64,000 bases of DNA from an uncultured Spirochaetales bacterium. Its GTDB lineage: Bacteria; Spirochaetota; Spirochaetia; Sphaerochaetales; Sphaerochaetaceae. Positions 16,886-25,115 of the stretch are shown piece by piece. The stretch is from assembly GCA_949285785.1 (NCBI GenBank), contig CASEAG010000002.1, forward strand, positions 62,001 through 126,000, read 5' to 3'. The notes under the pieces are model-generated. The model saw nothing but the letters and a program-made list of their open reading frames with translations. It searched no databases and was not told the DNA's origin. Each line of letters opens with the position of its first letter. Position 1 is the stretch's first letter. Made by a program: the position numbers and the translations under genes.

Positions 16886-17883
16886 GAAACAAGAGAATCC
16901 TCATCGTGCTTTCGCTTCTGGCGATGATCGTCCTCCCGTTGGCGGCTGCGCAGGTCACAGTCGACTGGAACTGGGTGAAGAACGATCCCGGTGTGCAGTA
17001 TTTCCGCTATCAGATGGATGGCGAGGCGGAGGACGGCTGGACGGTCGTCGATGCATCAGTCACCAGCTATTCCGCATCAGGATTGGATGGAAGCAGGGGC
17101 TATACGCTCTATCTTCAGCAGTCGTATGACGGCGTCTACTGGTCTGCAAGCGCTGCTTCGTCTTCGCAGCCCGTGGTCCCGCAGGAGGCCGTGCTTGACG
17201 AGCCTGTCGTGACCGAGGAGGTCGTCGAGACGCCCGAGGAAGAGGTTGTCGTCGAACAGGCCGCACCCGTCGAGGCTCTTGCCGTAGAGGAGGCCGAAGA
17301 GGTTGTCGAGGAGCCTGCCGTGGTCGAGAGCGCACCCGTAGCGGCACCCGTCGCCGAACCCCAGACGCCGGGCACGTTCTCCTTCTCGCTCTCCTTCGCA
17401 GGCGGCGTGGGACTGAACAACATCGGCGACAAGCTGGACTACGACTACCAGGGTATAGTGCAGCTCGGCTTCGAGGACATGCTTGCCAATTCCGTGGCAG
17501 GCTGGGACATCAGGCTGAACCTCGGCTTCATGGCGAACTCGATCTATGACATCGCCGATACCACGGCTGACAATCTCTTCGACATGGACAAGTACAACAA
17601 GTCCATGTTCTTCGACCTGCTGACCGGCGTAAACTTCAAGGCAGGGGACACGATCTTCTACATCGACGGCGGTGCCAGGTTGCTGATGAACCACGGTTTC
17701 GGTGCATCCGGCGAGCTGTTCGCCCTCGGCGACTTCCACAGCAGGATCCAGGTCACGGGCCTGCTCGGCTTCCGCTGGAACATTGGATGGTTCCATCTCG
17801 GCCTCGAGGGCCAGTATGTCTACGACTTCGATGCCAACACCCATTCCGTCACGCCCCGACTGCTCATGGGCTTCTCGTTCTGA
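16882..17883 (+). CDS. Outer-membrane protein: FnIII-like domain, acidic linker, beta-barrel
   Basis: 333 residues. Signal peptide (ending PLAAAQ, ~residue 23). Next comes an ~85-residue domain with Trp/Tyr spacing like a fibronectin type III or carbohydrate-binding sandwich (VQYFRYQMDGEAEDGWTVVD). A ~70-residue linker of Glu, Val, Pro and Ala follows (residues ~98-170). The C-terminal part of ~165 residues is a beta-barrel ending in GFSF. The linker probably lets the N-terminal domain reach through or along peptidoglycan, or project from the barrel. No family name is recognised. It has a good promoter, a structured leader and its own terminator, so it is a single-gene unit and probably abundant. 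Confidence 0.7.
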   Translation: MRNKRILIVLSLLAMIVLPLAAAQVTVDWNWVKNDPGVQYFRYQMDGEAEDGWTVVDASVTSYSASGLDGSRGYTLYLQQSYDGVYWSASAASSSQPVVPQEAVLDEPVVTEEVVETPEEEVVVEQAAPVEALAVEEAEEVVEEPAVVESAPVAAPVAEPQTPGTFSFSLSFAGGVGLNNIGDKLDYDYQGIVQLGFEDMLANSVAGWDIRLNLGFMANSIYDIADTTADNLFDMDKYNKSMFFDLLTGVNFKAGDTIFYIDGGARLLMNHGFGASGELFALGDFHSRIQVTGLLGFRWNIGWFHLGLEGQYVYDFDANTHSVTPRLLMGFSF

Positions 17884-17910
17884 GAGCGGTCCGGTACATG
17901 AGGCAAGGGG

Positions 17911-17940
17911 AGGGAGGCGTCGTCCTCCCTTTCCGCTTTC
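17911..17940 (+). terminator. Terminator after the 16882 gene
   Basis: AGGGAGG (17911-17917) and CCTCCCT (17924-17930) form a 7-bp stem followed by TTCCGCTTTC. Confidence 0.65.
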
Positions 17941-18048
17941 AAGGCCCGCCGTTTGACGTGGAAGCTGGAGACCGGCGCAAAGGTTGAAAAAGGGGCCGCT
18001 AGAATATATCATCAGACAGCATAGCGTACAGGAGGACTTCTACAGCCT

Positions 18049-18813
18049 ATGAATGATGGCAGGATGCGCGAGTGCATCGACTACATCAGATTCACCATGG
18101 ATATGGAGGGCAGCAGTCTTTCCCCGACCGTCGAGTCCGTCGTCCATGACGTGCTCGCCCAGGAGTGCAGCGCCGAGGATGCCATAGCCTCATTCATAAG
18201 ACACGAAGGTCTGGACACGCAGTACGAGGCGCAATACGACGAGATGTCGACCTACCCGGAGACGAAGTGCCTGGTCAACTATTTCAACATAAGGGACAGG
18301 GCCCGTCTGAGGCAGGTTGAGCACTATATGGTGAACGTGCGCACCGCCGAGCTCTTCCTGCATCCGCTCAAGGGTATGCCGACCTTCTCGTATCTGAGGG
18401 ACGTGCACTCGCACCTTTTCGGCGACATCTTCCCGTCCGCCGGCATGCTTCGCACCGCAGAGGCGAGCAAGCGCAAGGACTTCTGCCGCCCCCAGTACAT
18501 CGAGCGCTTCAGCCAGGAGATCTTCTCGCGTCTGAGCCGCGAGGACTATCTGAGGAACATCGCGGACGTCGACGACTTCGTCAACGATCTCGCCTTCTAC
18601 ATGGGCGAGGCGGAGGCTCTGCATCCATTCCGTGATGGCAACGGGCGTGCCATCCGCTTCTTCTTCAACCGACTTGTCGAGGAGGCCGGCTACACGATCC
18701 GCTGGTGTGATGCCGATCCCGACAGGATGCTCGAGGCCTCCATAGCCGCAATCGACGGCGACTACCAGGCCCTGATCGCCGAACTGGGCGAGATGATCGA
18801 GCCTAGAGCATAG
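18049..18813 (+). CDS. Fic-domain protein with built-in N-terminal inhibitory motif
   Basis: 254 residues. The active-site loop HPFRDGNGRAIR (His192 to Arg203) fits HxFx(D/E)GNGRxxR, so the protein should transfer AMP or another nucleotide part to a target protein. Residues ~1-55 look like a fused VbhA-type antitoxin helix; T16-M-D-M-E20-G21 fits the inhibitory pattern (S/T)xxxE(G/N), whose Glu blocks ATP binding. A flap region (EASKRKDF, ~138-145) lies upstream of the active site. No separate antitoxin gene is nearby, which agrees with a self-inhibited enzyme. An AGGAGG lies about 12 bases before the ATG, a little far. The last 11 bases overlap the convergent gene. The target is unknown. Confidence 0.9.
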   Translation: MNDGRMRECIDYIRFTMDMEGSSLSPTVESVVHDVLAQECSAEDAIASFIRHEGLDTQYEAQYDEMSTYPETKCLVNYFNIRDRARLRQVEHYMVNVRTAELFLHPLKGMPTFSYLRDVHSHLFGDIFPSAGMLRTAEASKRKDFCRPQYIERFSQEIFSRLSREDYLRNIADVDDFVNDLAFYMGEAEALHPFRDGNGRAIRFFFNRLVEEAGYTIRWCDADPDRMLEASIAAIDGDYQALIAELGEMIEPRA

Positions 18814-19387
18814 CCTCCAGTCTACCCTTCGCATCCTGAAGCATCTGCTCGTACTGCTGCCTGAGCGCATCCAGTTGCTGCTGGGCTATCTTCAGGAACT
18901 CCGGATCCCTGTCCACCGACATGGGCACGTCCTGTCCGTACTGCTGTCTGAGCTTTGCCGCCTTCTCCTGCATCATCGGCTCGAAGCGCTCCTTCAGCTG
19001 GTCCACAAGCTGCCTCTGATGCTCCGGGTACTGCTTGAGAAAGCCGACGATCTGGGTCATGAGCTGTGCGACCTGCGCATCATGACTGATCAGCGAGCAC
19101 AGCGTCTGGATCCGCTCATAGCGGTCGGAGAGCACCTGCTCCGTGGGAAGCGTCAGGTTCTGCAGCACGCTCTGACGGATGCCGTCCCTGGCGCCGTCGA
19201 GTCCGGCGATGAGCGAATACTGCTCACGCAGCTTCTCCTCGTCCATGTCCTCGTCGTAGTTGAGGTAGCTTCCCGCCAGACGTCTGGCGCTGTTGAAGTT
19301 CTCCTCTCTGGCGAGCCTGTCCTTGTCTATCTGTATGTCCTGGGTCTTCTCGAGGGCGATCTCCCAGGCCGATCTTATCTTTGCCAT
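18803..19387 (-). CDS. Conserved spirochaetal protein of unknown function (DUF6657-like)
   Basis: 194 residues, highly charged and Gln-rich, nearly all helical by composition, with no signal peptide or membrane segment. The opening MAKIRSAWEIALEKTQDI resembles a family I associate with spirochaetes (DUF6657); this is from memory and not certain. The C-terminal third (QQQLDALRQQYEQMLQDAKGRLEAML) looks like a coiled coil. A GGAGGAG ribosome site and a fair promoter are present. It is divergent from the TRIC-type channel gene and shares the promoter region with it. Function unknown. Confidence 0.72.
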   Translation of the reverse strand: MAKIRSAWEIALEKTQDIQIDKDRLAREENFNSARRLAGSYLNYDEDMDEEKLREQYSLIAGLDGARDGIRQSVLQNLTLPTEQVLSDRYERIQTLCSLISHDAQVAQLMTQIVGFLKQYPEHQRQLVDQLKERFEPMMQEKAAKLRQQYGQDVPMSVDRDPEFLKIAQQQLDALRQQYEQMLQDAKGRLEAML

Positions 19388-19407
19388 GTCTTTCTCCTCC
19401 AGAATGG

Positions 19408-19459
19408 AAAATAATGCTTTTTCGACGTATTAACAACAGCATGCCTTTTTAAGTACACT
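19408..19459. promoter_or_regulatory. Back-to-back promoters sharing a -35 region
   Basis: Minus strand: TTGTTA (19431-19436), 17 bases, TATTTT (19408-19413), for the 18803 gene. Plus strand: TTAACA (19430-19435), 18 bases, TACACT (19454-19459), for the channel gene. The two -35 boxes overlap, so the polymerases should compete for this site. Confidence 0.5.
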
Positions 19460-19466
19460 GGGCAGG

Positions 19467-20093
19467 ATGCACAACGGGATAATCTACGCGCTTGACCTTT
19501 TCGGAACGATGATCTTCGCCATAACCGGGGCGGTGAAGGGCGTCAGACTGCGTCTTGACATGCTGGGCGTGATGGTGTTCGCCATAACCGTCGGCTGTGC
19601 CGGGGGCATGGTGCGCGACTGTCTGCTCGGCATCACACCGGTGGCGGCGTTCACGGACAGCGCCTATGTGATCGTGTCGGCGATCACCGGTCTTGTTGTC
19701 TTCTTCGCGGCACCGAAGTTCGTCGGCAGATGGCGAGTGATCATCCACTGCGATGCAATAGGGCTTGGCGTATTCACGGCAATCGGTGTGGAGAAGGCCG
19801 CACTGCTTGGCCTGGGCGTCGTCGGTCAGGTCCTCTCGGGCGTGATCGGAGCCGTGGGCGGCGGTGTGCTCAGGGATGTCTTCTCGAAGGAGATTCCCGC
19901 CGTGTTGACATCGGACTTCTATGCCACGGCATCGATCATCGGAGCGCTGCTGTACATCATACTCGAGCAGATCCCCACGCTCGACAACGCCGTATGCTTC
20001 GCTGCATCCGCCGCGTGTGTCATTCTCATCCGCTTCTATGCAATCCGCAAGAACCTCAAGCTTCCAGTGGCGAGGATGGTGGGGGAGAAGTGA
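19467..20093 (+). CDS. TRIC-family (UPF0126/YadS-like) cation channel protein
   Basis: 208 residues with seven predicted membrane helices in two repeats. Each repeat carries the family mark: GCAGGMVRDCLLG in the first half and AVGGGVLRDVFSKEIP in the second. Bacterial homologues of TRIC channels are trimeric monovalent cation channels; some members were earlier linked to glycine transport. No Shine-Dalgarno sequence precedes ATG 19467; a -10 (TACACT) lies seven bases upstream, so it may be leaderless. The next gene follows within 50 bases on the same strand. Confidence 0.88.
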   Translation: MHNGIIYALDLFGTMIFAITGAVKGVRLRLDMLGVMVFAITVGCAGGMVRDCLLGITPVAAFTDSAYVIVSAITGLVVFFAAPKFVGRWRVIIHCDAIGLGVFTAIGVEKAALLGLGVVGQVLSGVIGAVGGGVLRDVFSKEIPAVLTSDFYATASIIGALLYIILEQIPTLDNAVCFAASAACVILIRFYAIRKNLKLPVARMVGEK

Positions 20094-20141
20094 CCGGACA
20101 CTTGCCCCTCTGTCGAGGGAATTGCTAACTTGGACATTACA

Positions 20142-21269
20142 ATGGAAGGACGAACAGTCAGAAGATATTATGAGGAACCGTATCTGAAGAGCCTTGATGC
20201 CGATGTGCTCGACGTCAGGCAGGACGGTCTCGTGCTGGACCGGACCATCTTCTATCCCGAAGGCGGTGGACAGCGTGGTGACCGTGGCATGATCGACGAT
20301 GTGCAGGTGCTGGACACCCGGACTGTCGACGATGACATCGTGCATGTCGTCAAGGATCCTGCGGCCTTCCATGCCGGGCAGCGCGTCCATCTCCAGCTGG
20401 ACTGGGATGCACGCTTCAGGATGATGCAGGCGCACACCGCACAGCACATGATAGCGGGAACGCTGCATGATGCCTTCTCGATCGGGACTGTCGCGATACA
20501 TCTTGCGGATGACGTGGTCACCGTCGAGACGGACCGCTCAGACATCCCGCTGTCCACCCTCCACGAGGTCGAGCGTCTGGTCAACGACGCCATCCTCGCC
20601 GATTGCGGCGTCACATGCATCGAGATGGAACACGAGGAGGCGGAGCGCCTGCCTCTCAGACGGTCCATAAAGGTCTCCGGACCTGTCAGACTCGTGAAGA
20701 TCGAAGGCGTGGACCTCATCGCATGCGGCGGTGTACACGTGTCGTTCACCGGCCAGATAGGGCTTGTCACATACGCGGGATGCGAGGCCGTCAGGGGGCA
20801 CGTGCGTACAATATGGCACTATGGCCGTTCGGCATGGGACCATATACATCAGGACAGACTCGTCCTGTCCCGTGTCTCGACGATGCTCTCCTCTCCGATG
20901 GGCGAGGCCGATGAGGCGCTATCACGTCTGCTGGACGAGGTGAAGGAGCTCAAGGGGGAGATCAGGAGCCGTGACGCCATGATCGCCACCATGATGCTGG
21001 AGCGTCCGGCGCGCGTGTTCGTCTCGCCGGTCGGCCTTTCCGCGTACCAGAAGCTTGCATCCCCGCAGAGGGTGTTCTTCACCGTCTACGACAGGGGTGA
21101 CCGGCTGGACTGGCTTCTTTGTGCGCCACAGGATGTGTTCGAGCGCCTTGAGGAGCGCTTCGCCGACTTCTCGATGAAGGGCGGTGGTCGCGCTCCGCTC
21201 TACCAGGGAAGCGCTGTGTGCTGCATCGACGATCTGATGCGTTTCATGGAGGGGCTTCTCGATGGATAG
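20142..21269 (+). CDS. alaX: Alanyl-tRNA editing protein (AlaX-L type, with DHHA1-like C-terminus)
   Basis: 375 residues. The editing-domain zinc ligands are HTAQHM (HxxxH) and CGGVHV (CxxxH), as in AlaRS editing domains and free AlaX. A helical segment and a C-terminal DHHA1-like end (KGGGRAPLYQGSA) follow. It hydrolyses Ser or Gly mischarged on tRNA-Ala. Two starts are possible. ATG 20142 lies ten bases after an extended -10 (TGCTAACTT, 20123-20131) and gives the usual N-terminus. TTG 20130 has a GAGGGA site nine bases upstream and adds four residues. The stop overlaps the next gene by eight bases, so the two are coupled. Confidence 0.88.
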   Translation: MEGRTVRRYYEEPYLKSLDADVLDVRQDGLVLDRTIFYPEGGGQRGDRGMIDDVQVLDTRTVDDDIVHVVKDPAAFHAGQRVHLQLDWDARFRMMQAHTAQHMIAGTLHDAFSIGTVAIHLADDVVTVETDRSDIPLSTLHEVERLVNDAILADCGVTCIEMEHEEAERLPLRRSIKVSGPVRLVKIEGVDLIACGGVHVSFTGQIGLVTYAGCEAVRGHVRTIWHYGRSAWDHIHQDRLVLSRVSTMLSSPMGEADEALSRLLDEVKELKGEIRSRDAMIATMMLERPARVFVSPVGLSAYQKLASPQRVFFTVYDRGDRLDWLLCAPQDVFERLEERFADFSMKGGGRAPLYQGSAVCCIDDLMRFMEGLLDG

Positions 21270-21849
21270 CCGTCATACGGACGAAAGAGAGGCGCACATC
21301 AACTGGACAAAGGTCCTGACGATAGGCCTCATCCCGATACTGCTGATCTTCGTTGGCTTCTTCCTCGTGGTGAAGAGCATAGGAACGGAGAGCTATGGCG
21401 ACATCGTCGGCTTCATAGACGAGAAGTTCGGCATGCTCGGCATCTTCCTGTACGTGTTCATCGTCGACACTCTTATCATGCCGCTGTCGCCGGACTTCGT
21501 CTTCCCGATAGTCGCGGGCATGCCATGGTTCGAGGTCATTCCCGTCATAGGTCTGGCGAGTGCGATGGGCGGATGGGCCAGCTACTTCATAGGCCGTGTG
21601 CTGATCAAGGTCCCCCTCATAGACAAGTGGGTGGAGAAGGCGAAGGACAAGTGGGGGCGGTACATAGACCGCTACGGCATCGTCTTCGTCATCCTCTCCA
21701 CGCTGACGCCGATTCCGTTCTCTACCGTGTGCATGGCCGCAGGAGCAGTGAAGCTCCCTGTCCGCAAGGTGCTTCCGTGCTGTCTTTTCAGGATCCTGAG
21801 GATGGGACTGTACTACTTCCTCTTCAGGTTAGGCCTAGTGCTTGTCTGA
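21262..21849 (+). CDS. VTT/DedA-like (SNARE-associated Golgi superfamily) membrane protein
   Basis: 195 residues, with an N-terminal membrane helix at ~20-42 and at least three more. The VTT core contains the reentrant segment LSPDFVFPIVAGM, then GGWASYFIGR and LSTLTPIPFSTVCMAAG, and resembles YqaA-type proteins. VTT-domain proteins of bacteria are linked to flipping of undecaprenyl or phospholipids and to membrane potential; which applies here is not shown. Coupled to alaX by an eight-base overlap. Its 3' end overlaps convergent purB by 26 bases. Confidence 0.82.
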   Translation: MDSRHTDEREAHINWTKVLTIGLIPILLIFVGFFLVVKSIGTESYGDIVGFIDEKFGMLGIFLYVFIVDTLIMPLSPDFVFPIVAGMPWFEVIPVIGLASAMGGWASYFIGRVLIKVPLIDKWVEKAKDKWGRYIDRYGIVFVILSTLTPIPFSTVCMAAGAVKLPVRKVLPCCLFRILRMGLYYFLFRLGLVLV

Positions 21850-23230
21850 TCCTGGCGGCGACGATGCGCGTGCGCTCGGGGGCGTCCCCCACATAGGAGT
21901 CCGCCTCCATCAGCGCGGCGATCTCGTCACGTGACATGTAGTCCCGGATCCGCCGGTCCTCCATGAGGTGCTCGGCGAGCCGGTTAGGCTGGCCCGACTG
22001 CACTTCGCCCCATGCCCTGAGGCTCTCCTGTCTTATGACCTCATGCATCTCCTGACGGTCCGCGCCTCTTCTTCCAAGCTCCATCAGCAGACGCTCGCTG
22101 GCGCTGAACATGCCGTATGAATCCATCATCCGCTGCACTGCACCTTCGTGTATGGACATGCCCTCTACGACGCGCTTGAGCGTCAGCAGGGCCTCTTCGG
22201 TGGCGAGGAATGCCTCCGGAATCATGATACGGCGGTTCGCGCTGTCGTCCAGGGTGCGCTCCAGGAACGTCGTCGCACCGTTCTGCCATGCGATCATGTA
22301 CAGAGAGGACACGTAGCGGGTCAGCGAGTCCACCTTCTCGCAGTTTATGGGGTTGCGCTTGAACGGCATCGCGGAGGAGCCGACCTGCCTGCTGCCGAAC
22401 GGCTCCGACCATTCGCCGATCGGAGGCGACATCATGATCCTGAAGTCGGCGGCGAACCTGTACATCGTGCAGCAGAGGCCTGAGAGCGCCTGGATGACCC
22501 TGAGGTCCTGCTTGCGCGTGTAGATCTGCGTGGCGGCGTCGAAGCACTCCAGCCCGAGCTCGTCCATCACGGCCTTCTCCAGCTCCATGGCGCTCATGCC
22601 TCTGTCCTTGACGAGCTCCTTGTAGCTTGCGCCTGTGCCCACTGCGCCCTTCATGCCCTTGCCGCGTATCGAGGCGAGTGTGCGCTCGAGATCGTCTAGA
22701 TCCTCCAGAAGGTCCTGGGCGCTCTGGCTGAAGCGGTAGCCGACCGTCGTGATCTCCGCTGGCTGCAGATGGGTGAAGGCCATGCACGGGACATCGGCCC
22801 AGCTCTCCATCTTCCCGAGGAAGGCGGCAAGCAGGCTCTTCGTCTCGTCGATTATCAGCGACAGGGCCTCCTTGAGCCTTATGGCGTCCATGTTGTCCAG
22901 GACGTCCATGCTCGTGGCCCCCAGATGGATTATGGCACCGGCCTTGGGACACTGCTCGGCATAGGTGCGGATCTCGGCCATCAGGTCATGCCTTATCTCG
23001 GCCTCGATCTGTCCTGCACGCTCTATGTCTATGTCCTGGCCGTGCTCCTCGAGCTCGTCGATCTGCTCCTGGGTGACCAGACCGGCCTTGGCCTCGGCCC
23101 TGGCCAGGGCGATCCAGACTCTGCGAAGAAGAATCCTCTTGTGGCGTTCGCTGAAGATCCCCCTCATCTCCTGCGATCCGTAGCGCCAGGTGAACGGGCT
23201 GATGAACGTGGAGTGGTCGAACTGTGTCAT
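21824..23230 (-). CDS. purB: Adenylosuccinate lyase
   Basis: 468 residues, fumarase/aspartase superfamily. The signature loop SSAMPFKRNPINCE is intact, and the catalytic His region (FTHLQPAEITTVGYR) and THxGATSMDVLDN-like segment (HLGATSMDVLDN) are both present. It cleaves adenylosuccinate to AMP and fumarate, and SAICAR in the de novo pathway. It is the last gene of a purine cluster hpt, phosphoribosyltransferase, purA, purB, and a perfect hairpin separates it from purA. GGGAGG lies before the start. Confidence 0.96.
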   Translation of the reverse strand: MTQFDHSTFISPFTWRYGSQEMRGIFSERHKRILLRRVWIALARAEAKAGLVTQEQIDELEEHGQDIDIERAGQIEAEIRHDLMAEIRTYAEQCPKAGAIIHLGATSMDVLDNMDAIRLKEALSLIIDETKSLLAAFLGKMESWADVPCMAFTHLQPAEITTVGYRFSQSAQDLLEDLDDLERTLASIRGKGMKGAVGTGASYKELVKDRGMSAMELEKAVMDELGLECFDAATQIYTRKQDLRVIQALSGLCCTMYRFAADFRIMMSPPIGEWSEPFGSRQVGSSAMPFKRNPINCEKVDSLTRYVSSLYMIAWQNGATTFLERTLDDSANRRIMIPEAFLATEEALLTLKRVVEGMSIHEGAVQRMMDSYGMFSASERLLMELGRRGADRQEMHEVIRQESLRAWGEVQSGQPNRLAEHLMEDRRIRDYMSRDEIAALMEADSYVGDAPERTRIVAARIRQALGLT

Positions 23231-23252
23231 GGATGTGCCTCCCTCAGACGAA

Positions 23253-23276
23253 GGATGCCGGGCATAGCCGGCATCC
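23253..23276 (-). promoter_or_regulatory. Hairpin between purA and purB
   Basis: GGATGCCGG (23253-23261) and CCGGCATCC (23268-23276) pair perfectly around a 6-base loop. There is no T run, so it is more likely an mRNA processing or stability element than a full terminator. Confidence 0.55.
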
Positions 23277-23285
23277 CAACGCCTC

Positions 23286-24557
23286 CTAGCGGATGATTAT
23301 CTGGTCGCGCTCAGGGCCCACGGAGATGTATGTTATGTGGACCGAGAGCCTCTTCTCGATCTCCAGGACGTAGTCCTTGGCCTTGGCAGGGAGCTCGTCC
23401 CAGGTGCGGCACTTCGTCGTGTCGCACATCCAGCCGGGGAAGTCCTCGTAGATCGGCTTCGCCCTCTCCTGGTAGATCGTGTCGGGAAGATGGTTGTAGT
23501 ACTCGCCGTCGATCATGTAGCCGGTGCAGACCCTGATGGTCTCGAAGCTGTCCAGAACGTCCAGCTTGGTAAGCGCGAGGTCCGTGACGCCGTTCATGTA
23601 GCAGGCGTAGTCGGCGGCGACAAGATCAAGCCAGCCGCAGCGGCGGGGCCTTCCCGTGGTGGCGCCGAACTCGCCTCCGATGGTGCGCAGCTTCTCGCCG
23701 TCGGCATCGAAGAGCTCGGTCATGTATGGTCCCCCTCCGACCGATGTGGAGTATGCCTTGATGACTCCGTACACCCTGTCGATGTGTCTCGGGGCGATTC
23801 CTGCGCCGTTGCAGGCGCCTGCAACGGTCGGGTTGGAGCTGGTGGTGTAGGGGTAGATGCCCCAGTCGTTGTCCCTCATGATGCCGAGCTGGCCCTCGAG
23901 GAGTATCGACCTGCCGGATTCGACCGCGTCCCTCACGACCGGTACGGAGTCGATGATGTATGAGCCGAAGCGCTCCTTCCATGCGGCGCACTTGGCCATA
24001 AGCTCGTCGACGGTGAAGGTCTTGAGTCCGTAGTACTCGAGGTCCCTGTTCTTCTTGGGGAGCAGGAGCTCGATGCGGGTGCGCAGCCACTCCTCGTCGA
24101 GGATGTCGCCGGCCCTCAGTCCGGTCCTGGCAGCCTTGTCGCTGTAGCATGGACCGATTCCGCGCTTCGTGGTGCCGATCTTCTGGCCTTCGGACCTCCT
24201 GCCTTCCTCGGCGCCGTCGAGCAGACAGTGATAGGGCATGATGAGATGGGCCCTGCGGTCTATGAAGACGTTGTCGACGCTGCGTCCCGAGATCTTCTCG
24301 ATGTTCTCGATCTCACCCGCCATCGTGTCGAAGTTGACGACGGTGCCGGCGCTGACGATGTTCATCGTATCGGGGTTGAAGACACCCGACGGGATGATGT
24401 GGAGCGCGAACTTGCCGAGCTCGTTGATGACCGTGTGGCCGGCGTTGTCTCCACCCTGGAACCTGATGACCATCTGCGCATCTCGGGCGAGGTAGTCCAC
24501 GATGCGGCCCTTGCCCTCGTCTCCCCACTGGATTCCTACAACTGCATTGACGCTCAT
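23286..24557 (-). CDS. purA: Adenylosuccinate synthetase
   Basis: 423 residues. The GTP-binding N-terminus GIQWGDEGKGRIVDYL carries the family loop (usual GDEGKGK, here Arg for the last Lys). Also present are QGGDNAGHT, GTTKRGIGPCYSDKAAR and the C-terminal TTGRPRRCGWLD. It joins IMP and aspartate with GTP hydrolysis. The true start is the ATG at 24557, which overlaps the upstream stop as ATGA with an AAGGAGAGG site; the frame extends 30 codons further up, but that part is the neighbour read out of frame. Confidence 0.96.
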   Translation of the reverse strand: MSVNAVVGIQWGDEGKGRIVDYLARDAQMVIRFQGGDNAGHTVINELGKFALHIIPSGVFNPDTMNIVSAGTVVNFDTMAGEIENIEKISGRSVDNVFIDRRAHLIMPYHCLLDGAEEGRRSEGQKIGTTKRGIGPCYSDKAARTGLRAGDILDEEWLRTRIELLLPKKNRDLEYYGLKTFTVDELMAKCAAWKERFGSYIIDSVPVVRDAVESGRSILLEGQLGIMRDNDWGIYPYTTSSNPTVAGACNGAGIAPRHIDRVYGVIKAYSTSVGGGPYMTELFDADGEKLRTIGGEFGATTGRPRRCGWLDLVAADYACYMNGVTDLALTKLDVLDSFETIRVCTGYMIDGEYYNHLPDTIYQERAKPIYEDFPGWMCDTTKCRTWDELPAKAKDYVLEIEKRLSVHITYISVGPERDQIIIR

Positions 24558-25099
24558 GTCCTCTCCTTGTCCATCTGCTCGAGCATCTCGGCCTCGAGCT
24601 TCGTGTGCTCGTCTATGTCCTCCGCATCCCAGGGATACTTGATCCACATGTCGCCGATCTCGAGGGCGGGGTAGTAGCGCCTGATCTCGGGCGGGAACTC
24701 GACATCCTTCTTCTTCAGCTTGTTGTGAAGCACCAGCACCGCGATCTCCTCAGGCTTGTAGCTCAGCAGCTCGCCGACGCAGTAGGCGAGGGTCGCCCTG
24801 GTGTCGTCGACCTCGTCGATCAGGAGCACCTTCTTGCCCCTCAGCTGATCCGCCACCTCGTCGATCCACTGGATCTTCGTCGGGTGGTCCTTGTGCTTCT
24901 TGTCCACGCCGTAGTACGAGATTCCGACGGCATAGATCGGCCTGTTGATGAAGGTCTTGATGATTCTGGCCGGTATGAAGCCTCCAGAACCGATCGCGAC
25001 GATCACGTCCGGATCGAAACCGCTTGCCAGAATCTTCTCCGCAAGGCCCTTTACGAGCTTGTGGACCGTGTTGTAGCCGACATAGAACTTGTCACTCAT
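24554..25099 (-). CDS. Purine phosphoribosyltransferase (xanthine/guanine type, putative)
   Basis: 181 residues, type I phosphoribosyltransferase fold. The PRPP-binding loop is VLLIDEVDDTRATL, and an earlier GSGGFIPARI loop binds pyrophosphate. The layout resembles xanthine or GMP-forming enzymes (Gpt/Xpt-like), and the position between hpt and purA supports a purine substrate. The start at 25099 has GGGGAG six bases before it; ATG 25105 is in frame but too near that site. Exact base specificity is not shown. Confidence 0.82.
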   Translation of the reverse strand: MSDKFYVGYNTVHKLVKGLAEKILASGFDPDVIVAIGSGGFIPARIIKTFINRPIYAVGISYYGVDKKHKDHPTKIQWIDEVADQLRGKKVLLIDEVDDTRATLAYCVGELLSYKPEEIAVLVLHNKLKKKDVEFPPEIRRYYPALEIGDMWIKYPWDAEDIDEHTKLEAEMLEQMDKERT

Positions 25100-25115
25100 C
25101 TCCATCTCCCCATGA

